From positions 1 through 32,020 of the forward strand of contig SXSC01000226.1 of the NCBI GenBank assembly GCA_005792355.1: DNA of 32,020 nucleotides, in the 5' to 3' direction. Origin of the DNA: Opitutaceae bacterium. GTDB lineage: Bacteria > Verrucomicrobiota > Verrucomicrobiia > Opitutales > Opitutaceae. A model generated the notes under the pieces. That model saw only the letters and a list, made by a program, of their open reading frames with translations, had not been told where the DNA came from and did no database searches. Below are positions 22,673 through 30,034 of this stretch, in pieces (positions within the stretch are counted from its first letter, which is position 1; every line of letters starts with the position of its first letter). Position numbers and translations under genes: made by a program.

Positions 22673-24592
22673 GTGTCGCCCCGATTTCTCACCGCTGCGT
22701 TCGCCGCCTGCCTGTTTTCGCTGATCGTCACCGCCAAGTGGGCGACGTTCGATCGCTTTGGCTCGCCCATGCCCGACTGGGACCAGTGGGACGCCGAGGC
22801 GGGCGAGGTCTTCATCCCCTGGTACGGCAGCAACCAGTTTCTCACCCACCTCTTCAACCCGCACAATGAGCACCGCGTCGTCCTCACCAAACTGCAGAAT
22901 CTAACCCTCGGCCTGCTCAACGGCCAGTGGGATTCGCGACTGGAGGCCGCAACCAACGCCATGCTGCACGCGCTCCTCGCCGTGGCCCTCTGGGTCTCCG
23001 CCCGGCGCTGGCTCGCCTCCCGCTGGCACGCGCCGTTCTTCGTCGTGTTGGCGATCTTGTTCGGGCTGCCCGCCGCGTGGCAAAACGTGCTGGGCGGATT
23101 TCACTCGCAACAGTACTGGCTGGTCGGCCTCTCCTTCGCCACCCTCGTCACGCTGCCGTTTTCACCCGCCTGGTCGAAACCCTGGTGGCTCGGCGCACTC
23201 ACGGCCATCCTGGTGCTGGGCTCCATGGGCTCCGGTCTGCTCGCCCCCGCCGTGGCGGTCGTCGTGATCCTGTGGCGCTGGTGGCAACGCGAAGTCCAGG
23301 TCCGCGACGTGTGGCCCACCGTCGCACTCGGCCTGGCCCTCATGGCCGTCGGCTTCCTCAGCCGGGTCGACGTTCAGTGGCACCAGCACATGAAGGCGAA
23401 GTCGGTGCACGATTTTGTTTTCAGCATTGTCCACAGCCTGCAATGGCCGTGGCGCGATCGGGATTGGGCCGCCGCCGTGCTCTGGCTGCCCTGGGCGCTC
23501 GCCGCGTGGCGCGTTTTGCCTGCCAAACCCGAACGCCACCCGGCCTCAGACGCGAATCCCCTCGTCCGCCCCGCCGGACCGGCCATCGTGGCGCTCGGGG
23601 GCTGGGTCCTCCTGCAACTCGCCGCCACCGCCTACGCCCGCGGGGCGGGCGCCGACTACCCGGCCTCGCGCTACATGGACACCCTGTCGTTTGGCGCCGC
23701 CGTCAACGCCCTCGCCCTCGGCTGGCTGCTGACCCGACCGGCGACGCGACGGACCTTTCGCCTGGCGCACTCCGCGCTGGGTGTCGCCTGGGTGATCACG
23801 CTGGGCGGCGGCCTGCACTATCTGCTCGCCGGCGTTCTCCAGATCGAGCTGCCCGACGCAAAGAAGTATTACGTCAAGGCCGAGGGTCACATGCGCCGCT
23901 ACCTCAGCACCAACGACCCGCGGCATCTGGCGTATCCTGATATTCCCTACCCCAGCGCCCAGGGTCTCATCGACCGGCTGGCCGAGCCCAGCCTCCGCCC
24001 CTTGATGCCCATGCCCATCCGCTCACCACGGGCACTGCAGGCGCGGGCCGGGCCGGGTTTCCCCTTCATCGAAAACGACGCCCGCAACGCCAACCCCGTC
24101 ACCCCGCCGCGACTCGGCCTGTCGCTGGCCACCGCCCCGCTCGACTACACCCCCACGTGGGGCAGCCACGGGGGCGGCCCGTCCGGCGCGGCCGCGCAGG
24201 GCGAGTGGCGGAGCCAGCCAATTTCACTGCCGCGCACGGACGGCTGGCTGTGTTTCGAAACCGCGGGCCATTTGGGCGAACCGGGTGTTTCCCTCGAACT
24301 CCACGACGCGAGCAGCAACGCGCTGCTGGCCGCGGTGCGGCCCTCGAAAATCCCCGGCGACACCTGGCGGACGGCTTACGTGCCGGCTCCCCGCGTGCCC
24401 TTTACGATCGTCGCCCGCGACCACGATCCTGCACGGTGGTTCGCCTTCAGCGGTCCGGCCGAGATGGGCCCGCTTTCCCACTGGGCCTGGCTGGCCAACA
24501 AGCATGCGTTGCTGCTGTTGCTTTCGAGTGCCGCAGCCACGGCGGTACTCGCCGGGATCGCGTGGTTGCTGGGTCGGCGCGGGCCTTCTTAG
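22673..24592 (+). CDS. polytopic inner-membrane protein with DQWD/HNEH motif, GT-C-like
   Basis: 639 residues from a GTG after a C/T-rich leader. An N-terminal helix (residues 5-22) is followed by the polar motif PDWDQWDAEAG (35-44) and NPHNEHRVVLTKL (62-74), then about ten further helices to residue 420. The conserved acidic/His loop after the first helix is the hallmark position of GT-C active sites. The region from 420 to 610 is soluble and beta-rich (GWLCFETAGHLGEPGVSLELHD), ending in a final helix and basic tail. I infer a lipid-linked sugar transferase facing the periplasm. I do not recognise a characterised family; it could also be a structural membrane component. Confidence 0.7.
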   Translation: MSPRFLTAAFAACLFSLIVTAKWATFDRFGSPMPDWDQWDAEAGEVFIPWYGSNQFLTHLFNPHNEHRVVLTKLQNLTLGLLNGQWDSRLEAATNAMLHALLAVALWVSARRWLASRWHAPFFVVLAILFGLPAAWQNVLGGFHSQQYWLVGLSFATLVTLPFSPAWSKPWWLGALTAILVLGSMGSGLLAPAVAVVVILWRWWQREVQVRDVWPTVALGLALMAVGFLSRVDVQWHQHMKAKSVHDFVFSIVHSLQWPWRDRDWAAAVLWLPWALAAWRVLPAKPERHPASDANPLVRPAGPAIVALGGWVLLQLAATAYARGAGADYPASRYMDTLSFGAAVNALALGWLLTRPATRRTFRLAHSALGVAWVITLGGGLHYLLAGVLQIELPDAKKYYVKAEGHMRRYLSTNDPRHLAYPDIPYPSAQGLIDRLAEPSLRPLMPMPIRSPRALQARAGPGFPFIENDARNANPVTPPRLGLSLATAPLDYTPTWGSHGGGPSGAAAQGEWRSQPISLPRTDGWLCFETAGHLGEPGVSLELHDASSNALLAAVRPSKIPGDTWRTAYVPAPRVPFTIVARDHDPARWFAFSGPAEMGPLSHWAWLANKHALLLLLSSAAATAVLAGIAWLLGRRGPS

Positions 24593-24688
24593 CCGACGAA
24601 CCAGTTGAAGATAGGGCCGTCGCCTGCCGATGTGCCGTCGGATAATTCCTTGTCGGGCACCCCTGATACTTCACACCCTGTCCTTCGC

Positions 24689-27600
24689 ATGAAGTTCTTC
24701 ACGCCCACGGCCCTGCTGGTGGCGGCGCTCGTCGGCGTCGTCGCAGCCTTGCCGTTCCTGCCCGCCGCCAAAGTGCGCGCCGATCGCTTCATCCTCGAGG
24801 CGCGCCTCACCAGCCAGACCGCCTCGAGCCTCCAGATGTTCTACGACGACGGGGCCGGCTTCCGCGAAGAACTCACGGGCAAGATCGCGATCGCCGCGAG
24901 CGTGACTCCGCAGGCCTACCTCCTGCCGATTCCCACTGGTTCGTATTCCGGCTTCCGCCTCGACCCTCCCGAGGACGGCGGGAGCATCGTCCTCCATTCG
25001 TTGCGGGTACTTTCCCGGGGCAACCAAATCGTCGAGGAGGTGAATCTCGCCGGGTTCAAGATCGTCCAGCAAATTCAGACGCTCTCGTTCAACGGCGGCA
25101 AACTGGAGATCACGTCGGCACCGAAAAGCGACGACCCGCAGCTGATCAGCACGTTTCCCGCTCCGCTGCAGGTTCGCACCAAGTGGCGCGATTTCGCCCG
25201 GGAGCTGCCGCCCTATGCCGGCGCAATTTTCGTCGGCCTGGCGCTGCTGCTCCTGCTCCTCGACCGCGTCACGCGCCCGCGCGCCCTGCTCGTGCGCTGG
25301 CTGACCTCCCTCGCGGGTCAACCCGTCCGAGCCGTGGCCCTCGTGGCCGCGGTGGCCGTCATCGCCAGCGCCTACCCCGTGGTGTTTCTGGGGAAGAGCT
25401 TGGTTTCCCCCAATCTCGGCACGATTCTGCTCTACGACGAATATCCGACGCTCCCCGGCTACCAATCCAAGGTGACCACGGATGTGAAGCTCTCCGACGT
25501 CGGTGCCGTGATGTGGGCCCACCTGCCGTACAGCACCATCCAGCATCGCGCGCTCCTCCAGGGCGAACTGCCGCTCTGGAACCGCTACAACGCCCTCGGC
25601 GTTCCCCTGCTCGCCCAGGGCCAGTCGATGTTTGGTGACCCGCTGCATCTGTTCGTCATCGCCGCCAACGGTGCCGCTTGGGCCTGGGACCTCAAGTACC
25701 TCATCGCCAAATGGCTCTTCGCCACCGGACTGGGGCTGATCGTGCTCGCCTTGCTCGCAGACCAAGGGACCAAGAGACAACCGGACCACCCGGCGAGCGC
25801 AGGAGAAAGTCCCGTGGTCCGTAGTCCCGTGGTCTTGTCGTCCCTGATCCCCGCCGCGATTGTTGCGGCGGTCAGCCCATTCATCGGTTTCTTCCTCTAC
25901 CGCGTCAATCACCCCGCGTTCTTCAGCCTGTGTTACGCTCCCTGGCCGCTCTACTGCCTTCTGCGTATCGCACAATCGCATACCTCCGCCCTGCATCTCG
26001 CCGCGGGGCGCCGGGCCACGAATCGCTGGTCGCTGGCCCTCGTGGTGGCCAACCTCGCCCTGATGAACAGCGGCACCGTGAAGGAAGCCTACATGCTGCT
26101 GGTCTGCATGAATTTTTCCGGCGCTTGCGTGGTGCTCGCGAGCGCGGCCCCCTGGCGCGAACGCCTCTCCAAAATCGGCACGCTCGCCTGGTTCGGCCTG
26201 CTCTTCGTGCTGCTCACCGCGCCGATCTGGGGGACCTTCCTTTCCACCCTGAAAAACGCCTACACGGGCTACAGTGCCGCGAGCGCCTATCAAATTCAGC
26301 CCACCCTGCTGCTCGGCCTCTTCGACGAAATCTTCTACCGGCCGCTGATGTCCAAGGATCAGGTCTTCGGCCCCTCGCTCAACTTCCTGCTCCTCCTCGG
26401 GCTGCTCTATTTCCTCTCAACCCTCCGGTTGCACTTCGCCCGCCGCGCCACCCTGGCGCTGGCCGTGAGTTCGCTCGTCCCCCTGGCGCTGGCCTTCGGT
26501 CTGATCTCGCCGCAGTGGATCATCACGCTGCCCTTCCTCAGCAACGTCGCCCACCTCGACAACACGTTTTCCTGCGCACTCATCGTGTTGTGGTCCGTGC
26601 TCGCCGGCGTCGGCTTCGCCACGGCCGCCCAACGCCTCGGCACCCGCGAAGGCCGGTCCGATCTCATCATCGCCGGGCTCCTGCTGTTCGCGCTCGTCTT
26701 CGGTTGGATCGCTTTCGGCCAGGCGGCCCATCGGCCGATCTACGGGCCGATTTTCACGGTCAATCAGCCCGGCCAGGTGCTCGCCGTCACACCATTCATC
26801 TGGCATTACCTCACGTCGCTCCTCGTGGCCGCCGCGGTGCTGGCCCTCGCCGTGCATGGGGCCCTCGCCCAGCGCCCGTTTTCCGCGACCCGCGGTCTCT
26901 TGATCGCCGGCTGCGTGGTGCTGCTGCTCTGGCGCCACGGCCTGCACGCGGGCGCCGTCGGCTTCGATGATTTCACCAGCCGCCCCACGGTGCGCGCAAA
27001 TTTCCACGCGAAATCCGCGTCCATGCAACTGGCCCGCACGGGCCAGGACCGCGAGCCCACCCGGGGCTTTGGCCTCCATGGCAACTTTTTCCCCGGCTGG
27101 ACCGGCGTCTACGGCCTCGAGACCATTCACAGTCCCGATGCGCTCGTGAATCCGTTCGTACGCGAACTGATGGGTGCCTCCGGGGTCGAGCGCCTGTGGG
27201 ACTGGCGCTTCTATGCCGAGGCCAAGGATGTCGCAAACGTCCGTCCGTTTTTCGACGCCCTGAACGTGCGCTTCTACTTCGACCTCGCGAGCGACCAGGG
27301 TGCGCTCGGCAAAACGCTCACGCTGGTGAAACCCGCCGACCTCGACGTCTACGAGAGCCCCACCGTCTGGCCGCGCGCGTTCTTCACCGACCGGGTCGAC
27401 GCCTACGAAAAACCCGCCGACCTCGTGCGCAAGATCCGCGCCGCCACCGGCCGGCCCTTCGTCGCCGCCCAGAGCACCGACCACCCGGCGCAGGCCGCCC
27501 TCGCCAAGGTGCCCCGCGGCCCCGCGGCGCCCACCACCACGCCCGCCACCGACTATCGCATCACCGTAAACACGACCGCCTTCACCGTGCGCGCCAGCGG

Positions 27601-27853
27601 CCCCGGCGCCATCGTTCTCACCGAGGCCTATTGGCCCGAAGATTTTCGCGCCGAAGTCAACGGCCGCCACGCCCCCATCGTGCGACTCAACCACGCGTTC
27701 AAGGGCGTCATCGTCGACGAAGCTGGCGAGTATCGCGTGCGTTTTCGGTACTGGCCCCGCCAGCTCACGCGTCATCTCACTTTCTGCGCTCTCGGCGCCT
27801 TGCTGCTCGGTGTGTCGGTCTGGCTCGCGTTCCGGCCGGCGCGCTCCGCATGA
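24689..27853 (+). CDS. YfhO-like large membrane protein
   Basis: 1054 residues from the ATG before helix FFTPTALLVAALVGVVAALP; an upstream open stretch of 28 codons is not needed. Residues 25-170 are a beta domain (RFILEARLTSQTASSLQMFY). A membrane core then carries the family-type stretch GELPLWNRYNALGVPLLAQG near 292-311, comparable to 'LWNPYNFLGTPLLAN' in YfhO proteins. The C-terminal soluble region includes IVLTEAYWPEDFRAEVNGR and an N-H-A-F-K-G-V-I-V turn, again YfhO-like, then a last helix. YfhO proteins are implicated in glycosylating lipoteichoic acid or other surface polymers from undecaprenyl-sugars. Residues about 358-387 are an in-frame repeat insertion. The next gene overlaps by ATGA. 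Confidence 0.78.
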   Translation: MKFFTPTALLVAALVGVVAALPFLPAAKVRADRFILEARLTSQTASSLQMFYDDGAGFREELTGKIAIAASVTPQAYLLPIPTGSYSGFRLDPPEDGGSIVLHSLRVLSRGNQIVEEVNLAGFKIVQQIQTLSFNGGKLEITSAPKSDDPQLISTFPAPLQVRTKWRDFARELPPYAGAIFVGLALLLLLLDRVTRPRALLVRWLTSLAGQPVRAVALVAAVAVIASAYPVVFLGKSLVSPNLGTILLYDEYPTLPGYQSKVTTDVKLSDVGAVMWAHLPYSTIQHRALLQGELPLWNRYNALGVPLLAQGQSMFGDPLHLFVIAANGAAWAWDLKYLIAKWLFATGLGLIVLALLADQGTKRQPDHPASAGESPVVRSPVVLSSLIPAAIVAAVSPFIGFFLYRVNHPAFFSLCYAPWPLYCLLRIAQSHTSALHLAAGRRATNRWSLALVVANLALMNSGTVKEAYMLLVCMNFSGACVVLASAAPWRERLSKIGTLAWFGLLFVLLTAPIWGTFLSTLKNAYTGYSAASAYQIQPTLLLGLFDEIFYRPLMSKDQVFGPSLNFLLLLGLLYFLSTLRLHFARRATLALAVSSLVPLALAFGLISPQWIITLPFLSNVAHLDNTFSCALIVLWSVLAGVGFATAAQRLGTREGRSDLIIAGLLLFALVFGWIAFGQAAHRPIYGPIFTVNQPGQVLAVTPFIWHYLTSLLVAAAVLALAVHGALAQRPFSATRGLLIAGCVVLLLWRHGLHAGAVGFDDFTSRPTVRANFHAKSASMQLARTGQDREPTRGFGLHGNFFPGWTGVYGLETIHSPDALVNPFVRELMGASGVERLWDWRFYAEAKDVANVRPFFDALNVRFYFDLASDQGALGKTLTLVKPADLDVYESPTVWPRAFFTDRVDAYEKPADLVRKIRAATGRPFVAAQSTDHPAQAALAKVPRGPAAPTTTPATDYRITVNTTAFTVRASGPGAIVLTEAYWPEDFRAEVNGRHAPIVRLNHAFKGVIVDEAGEYRVRFRYWPRQLTRHLTFCALGALLLGVSVWLAFRPARSA
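25760..25849. repeat. in-frame inverted repeat in the YfhO-like gene (family 5)
   Basis: The left arm 25760-25789 (GACCAAGGGACCAAGAGACA) is imperfectly complementary to 25814-25849 (GTGGTCCGTAGTCCCGTGGT), with a 24-base loop. The words are those of the intergenic repeat at 16256-16400. It encodes a hydrophilic segment (QGTKRQPDHPASAGESPVVR) between two membrane helices, where a short loop is expected. The reading frame is intact. Confidence 0.75.
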
Positions 27854-28878
27854 GCGCCCCTCAGTGCCGCGCCTGCGGGTCAGGCAACACCACCCTGCAA
27901 GGCCGCAAGTCCGGCGAGTACCTCCGCCGCGAATTCGAATTCCATGCCTGCCGCGACTGCGGGTTGCTGTTCGTCGAGCCTTTTTCGGGGTTCGAGATCT
28001 ACGATGACGCGTATTATCGCGGCCAGGGCCCCGACCCCTACGTCGACTACGAAGCCGAATATCACGACTGGCGCCTCAGCGACCGCCTGCTCGAGTTCGA
28101 CGACCTGGCGCGGATCGCGGCGACTCACGTCGCCGCTGGAGAAAGGAGAATGGAGGAAGGGGAACGATCAATTGACTCCGCTGCCTCGCCCTCTCTCCCC
28201 CTCTCCCGCGCTCCCCCTCTCTCCCGCTCCCGTGTTCCCCCTCTCCCCGTCTCTCCGTCTCCGCGTCTCCCTCTCCGCTGGCTCGACTTCGGCTGCGGCG
28301 CCGGGGGATTCCTGAAATACCTGCGCGACCGCGGCACCCTGCACGGCCATCCGCTCGAACTCACCGGCCACGATGTCGGATCGTACGCCGACCAACTCAA
28401 GGCCAGAGACGGCTTCCGCATTCTCGATCTCGACGAACTCCGCCGCGAGCCCGACGCCACTTTCGACCTTATCAGCATGATCGAGGTTTTGGAGCACCTG
28501 CCATCACCGCTCGAACCGCTCCAACTGGTTTCGCGCCTGCTCAAACCGGATGGACTGCTCCTGCTCACGACCGGCAACCTCGACTCCCCCGTCGCCCGCC
28601 GCCAGGGCATCCACTATCGTTATTGTGCGCCCGAGATTCACGTGAGCCTCTTCAATCCGCGCTGCCTCGCGCAACTCTACCGCCGGGTCGGTCTCGATCC
28701 GTTGGCGGTGCGTTACCACGGCGCCGTGAAATTCAAGGTTTTGAAAACCCTGCGCCGCCGTCGCGCCCGGCGCGCGCTGGCAAGTCTCGCGCTGCGTTTC
28801 CCACCTTTCGTCCGCCTGGTCGACCGCCTCTACGGCGTCTCAGCGATGCCCTGCGCGGTGCGGCCGTTGACTCGGTAG
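27850..28878 (+). CDS. zinc-ribbon class I SAM methyltransferase
   Basis: 342 residues from the ATG overlapping the previous stop. An N-terminal CxxC...CxxC zinc ribbon (C6, C9, C34, C37) is followed by an FEIYDDAYYRGQG segment. The SAM fold begins with LDFGCGAGGF at 145-154 and continues with DLISMIEVLEHLPSPLEPL. This architecture is shared with sugar C- or O-methyltransferases of surface glycan clusters. Residues about 97-143, a Ser/Pro/Arg-rich run just before the first strand, are encoded by a family 3-like repeat and are absent from the parallel protein at 30035-30949. The frame is kept, so the enzyme is probably still made. It ends the long 16405-28878 run. Confidence 0.82.
   Translation: MSAPQCRACGSGNTTLQGRKSGEYLRREFEFHACRDCGLLFVEPFSGFEIYDDAYYRGQGPDPYVDYEAEYHDWRLSDRLLEFDDLARIAATHVAAGERRMEEGERSIDSAASPSLPLSRAPPLSRSRVPPLPVSPSPRLPLRWLDFGCGAGGFLKYLRDRGTLHGHPLELTGHDVGSYADQLKARDGFRILDLDELRREPDATFDLISMIEVLEHLPSPLEPLQLVSRLLKPDGLLLLTTGNLDSPVARRQGIHYRYCAPEIHVSLFNPRCLAQLYRRVGLDPLAVRYHGAVKFKVLKTLRRRRARRALASLALRFPPFVRLVDRLYGVSAMPCAVRPLTR
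28138..28278. repeat. in-frame purine/pyrimidine inverted repeat in a methyltransferase gene (family 3-like)
   Basis: The purine-rich left arm 28138-28163 (GGAGAAAGGAGAATGGAGGA) faces a long C/T-rich right arm 28184-28278 made of CTCTCCC, CTCCCGCT and GTCTCCGT words, with a loop of about 20 bases. It encodes a Ser/Pro/Leu-rich tract (about residues 97-143) directly before the SAM-binding strand. Confidence 0.75.
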
Positions 28879-28920
28879 AATCGCACCTTCGCTTCGCACC
28901 TTACGCGATGATTCTCGCAT

Positions 28921-28988
28921 GGGCCGGGTGTTCGTCGCGCGGCTTTTACCGCATCCGTGGGCCAGGCCGCGCGCGGAGCGCCCGGCCC
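28921..28988. repeat. imperfect inverted repeat after the methyltransferase gene
   Basis: The left arm 28921-28943 (GGGCCGGGTG...GCGCGGC) pairs with 28966-28988 at about 17 of 23 positions, with a 22-base loop. It lies 42 bases after the methyltransferase stop and could act at the transcript end, but it is not followed by a T-run. Confidence 0.5.
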
Positions 28989-29181
28989 CCCCCCACCGTC
29001 GGAAAAAATCATGACGCCTCACCGGCTCACGGTCCGGCCCCGGCTCCACTTCCAAACCAGCGCGCCGCCGCATCCCATTCCGAGGGATTCAGCCGCCGCA
29101 AGAGCCGATCATGATAACCGAAACTCAGACATACGCCCGCTGGAATCGATGCCACTGCAATCATTGCGATCATTGCACGAA

Positions 29182-29262
29182 TCGCACAGCCACCAGGGCA
29201 AGCTTCGCAAGCGCGTAGGCCGACGCAATCGGAAGCTCCCACACGAGCGGTCGCAGTGGAAA
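29182..29262 (-). pseudogene. small remnant of the GT-C-like membrane family
   Basis: On the minus strand, LRPLVWELPIASAYALAKLA and the following residues align with RRPQMWELPIAAGYCFATLA of the intact gene at 8250-10199. The frame closes at 29170 and I find no continuation of the family on either side that reads convincingly, although stretches of the neighbouring frames may be highly diverged pieces. It is opposite in direction to the surrounding genes. It is the fourth trace of this family in the window, so copies have repeatedly been gained and lost. Confidence 0.5.
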
Positions 29263-29437
29263 AACCAGATCACGGCCGCCATCGCCGTCAACGTCGCCAC
29301 TCTCTCTGCCCAACGGCATGCGTTGGTTCGTGTCATCGCGACGGCAAGTGTGCCACCACGCGCGCTCATTCCGCAACTACGACTTCGACCCAGACGGAGA
29401 TTGAATCCGATCCGACCTCCCGACACTGTCGTCGTAG

Positions 29438-29605
29438 ATGAACACTCTCCTTCAACCCAAACCCGCGCGCCGCCGCCGCGCCGGCCGTAAGTCCGTCGTT
29501 CGCGCCAAGAAGCCATTCATCTTGGACCTAACCGTCGAGGATATCGCACTCGATAACGCGATCAGCGCCGCGGCTGCCCGAAGCCTCGCCTCCCGTCGGC
29601 CGTGA
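29438..29605 (+). CDS. small basic protein, possible antitoxin
   Basis: 55 residues. The N-terminal half is very basic (PARRRRAGRKSVVRAKK) and the second half, PFILDLTVEDIALDNAISAA, could form a strand and helix. The stop overlaps the start of the next gene (GTGA), the usual coupling of antitoxin before toxin. I do not recognise a family; the function is inferred only from position, size and the toxin-like neighbour. The start is the ATG at 29438, the only one in this frame before the conserved-looking part. The basic tail could bind DNA or RNA. Confidence 0.5.
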   Translation: MNTLLQPKPARRRRAGRKSVVRAKKPFILDLTVEDIALDNAISAAAARSLASRRP

Positions 29606-29940
29606 ATTCACTGCGCCAGTGGGATATTGTACTCGTGCCCTATCCCGTGGCCACCAATCCGCACCATCTGGTCTTGCCGTCACCTGAAAGTCTCGCGACT
29701 AACGCTGACTTCCGAAATCTCAACGGCCTTGTGTGCAGCGCGATTCGACCGCCGGATCGACCCGTCCGTACACACGAGGTGCTCCTCGATTCGGCTGATT
29801 CATTCGAGCAAAAGACCGCTTGCCGATGCCACCTCGTGATTGAGTTCGCCCGGGAAGATATCCTTACCATCCGCGGCCGTGTGTCTCGCGAGCGCCAGCT
29901 CGCGATCAAGCGAAAACTCCGCGAAATTTTCGAACTTTAG
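29602..29940 (+). CDS. PemK/MazF-like protein, possible toxin
   Basis: 112 residues from a GTG that overlaps the previous stop. The order of elements resembles the PemK/MazF endoribonuclease fold: an initial strand WDIVLVPYP, the HHLVLPSPES strand, LNGLVCSAIRP, then the C-terminal CHLVIEFAREDILTIRGRVS with a final helix. The EDILTIRGRVSRE part corresponds to the 'D-x-I-x-T-I-x-x-x-L/V-G' region near the end of MazF proteins. The usual G-D-(I/V) start is W-D-I here, and an arginine after P-P-D-R-P-V could be catalytic. MazF-type toxins cut mRNA; activity here is inference. The pair sits alone between two glycan genes and may stabilise the locus. Confidence 0.6.
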   Translation: MNSLRQWDIVLVPYPVATNPHHLVLPSPESLATNADFRNLNGLVCSAIRPPDRPVRTHEVLLDSADSFEQKTACRCHLVIEFAREDILTIRGRVSRERQLAIKRKLREIFEL

Positions 29941-30034
29941 CGCCGCACGCAATTCGCGGAGAAATTTCCCGCAGTCTAAAGACGCATTTTTGCGCGACAA
30001 GCGCACCCGCCGACCATTTCCTCTCCGTTTGTTC

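Larger units (their letters stand above)
28879..29437. other. 559-base region without an intact gene
   Basis: It contains an imperfect hairpin (28921-28988), a run of C residues (28984-28994) and, on the minus strand, the remnant of a GT-C-like gene at about 29182-29262. A locally lower GC content appears from about 29100 to 29200. No intact gene is supported in either direction. Confidence 0.55.

Noticed and set aside
24671..26293. 540-codon open frame on the minus strand
   Set aside because: It is antisense to the YfhO-like gene; its protein is rich in Gly/Glu/His/Arg with no domain, as expected for a shadow of GC-rich coding DNA. The same applies to the long minus-strand frames at 3711-5009, 10329-11654, 17758-18726, 21660-22625 and 26417-27775.
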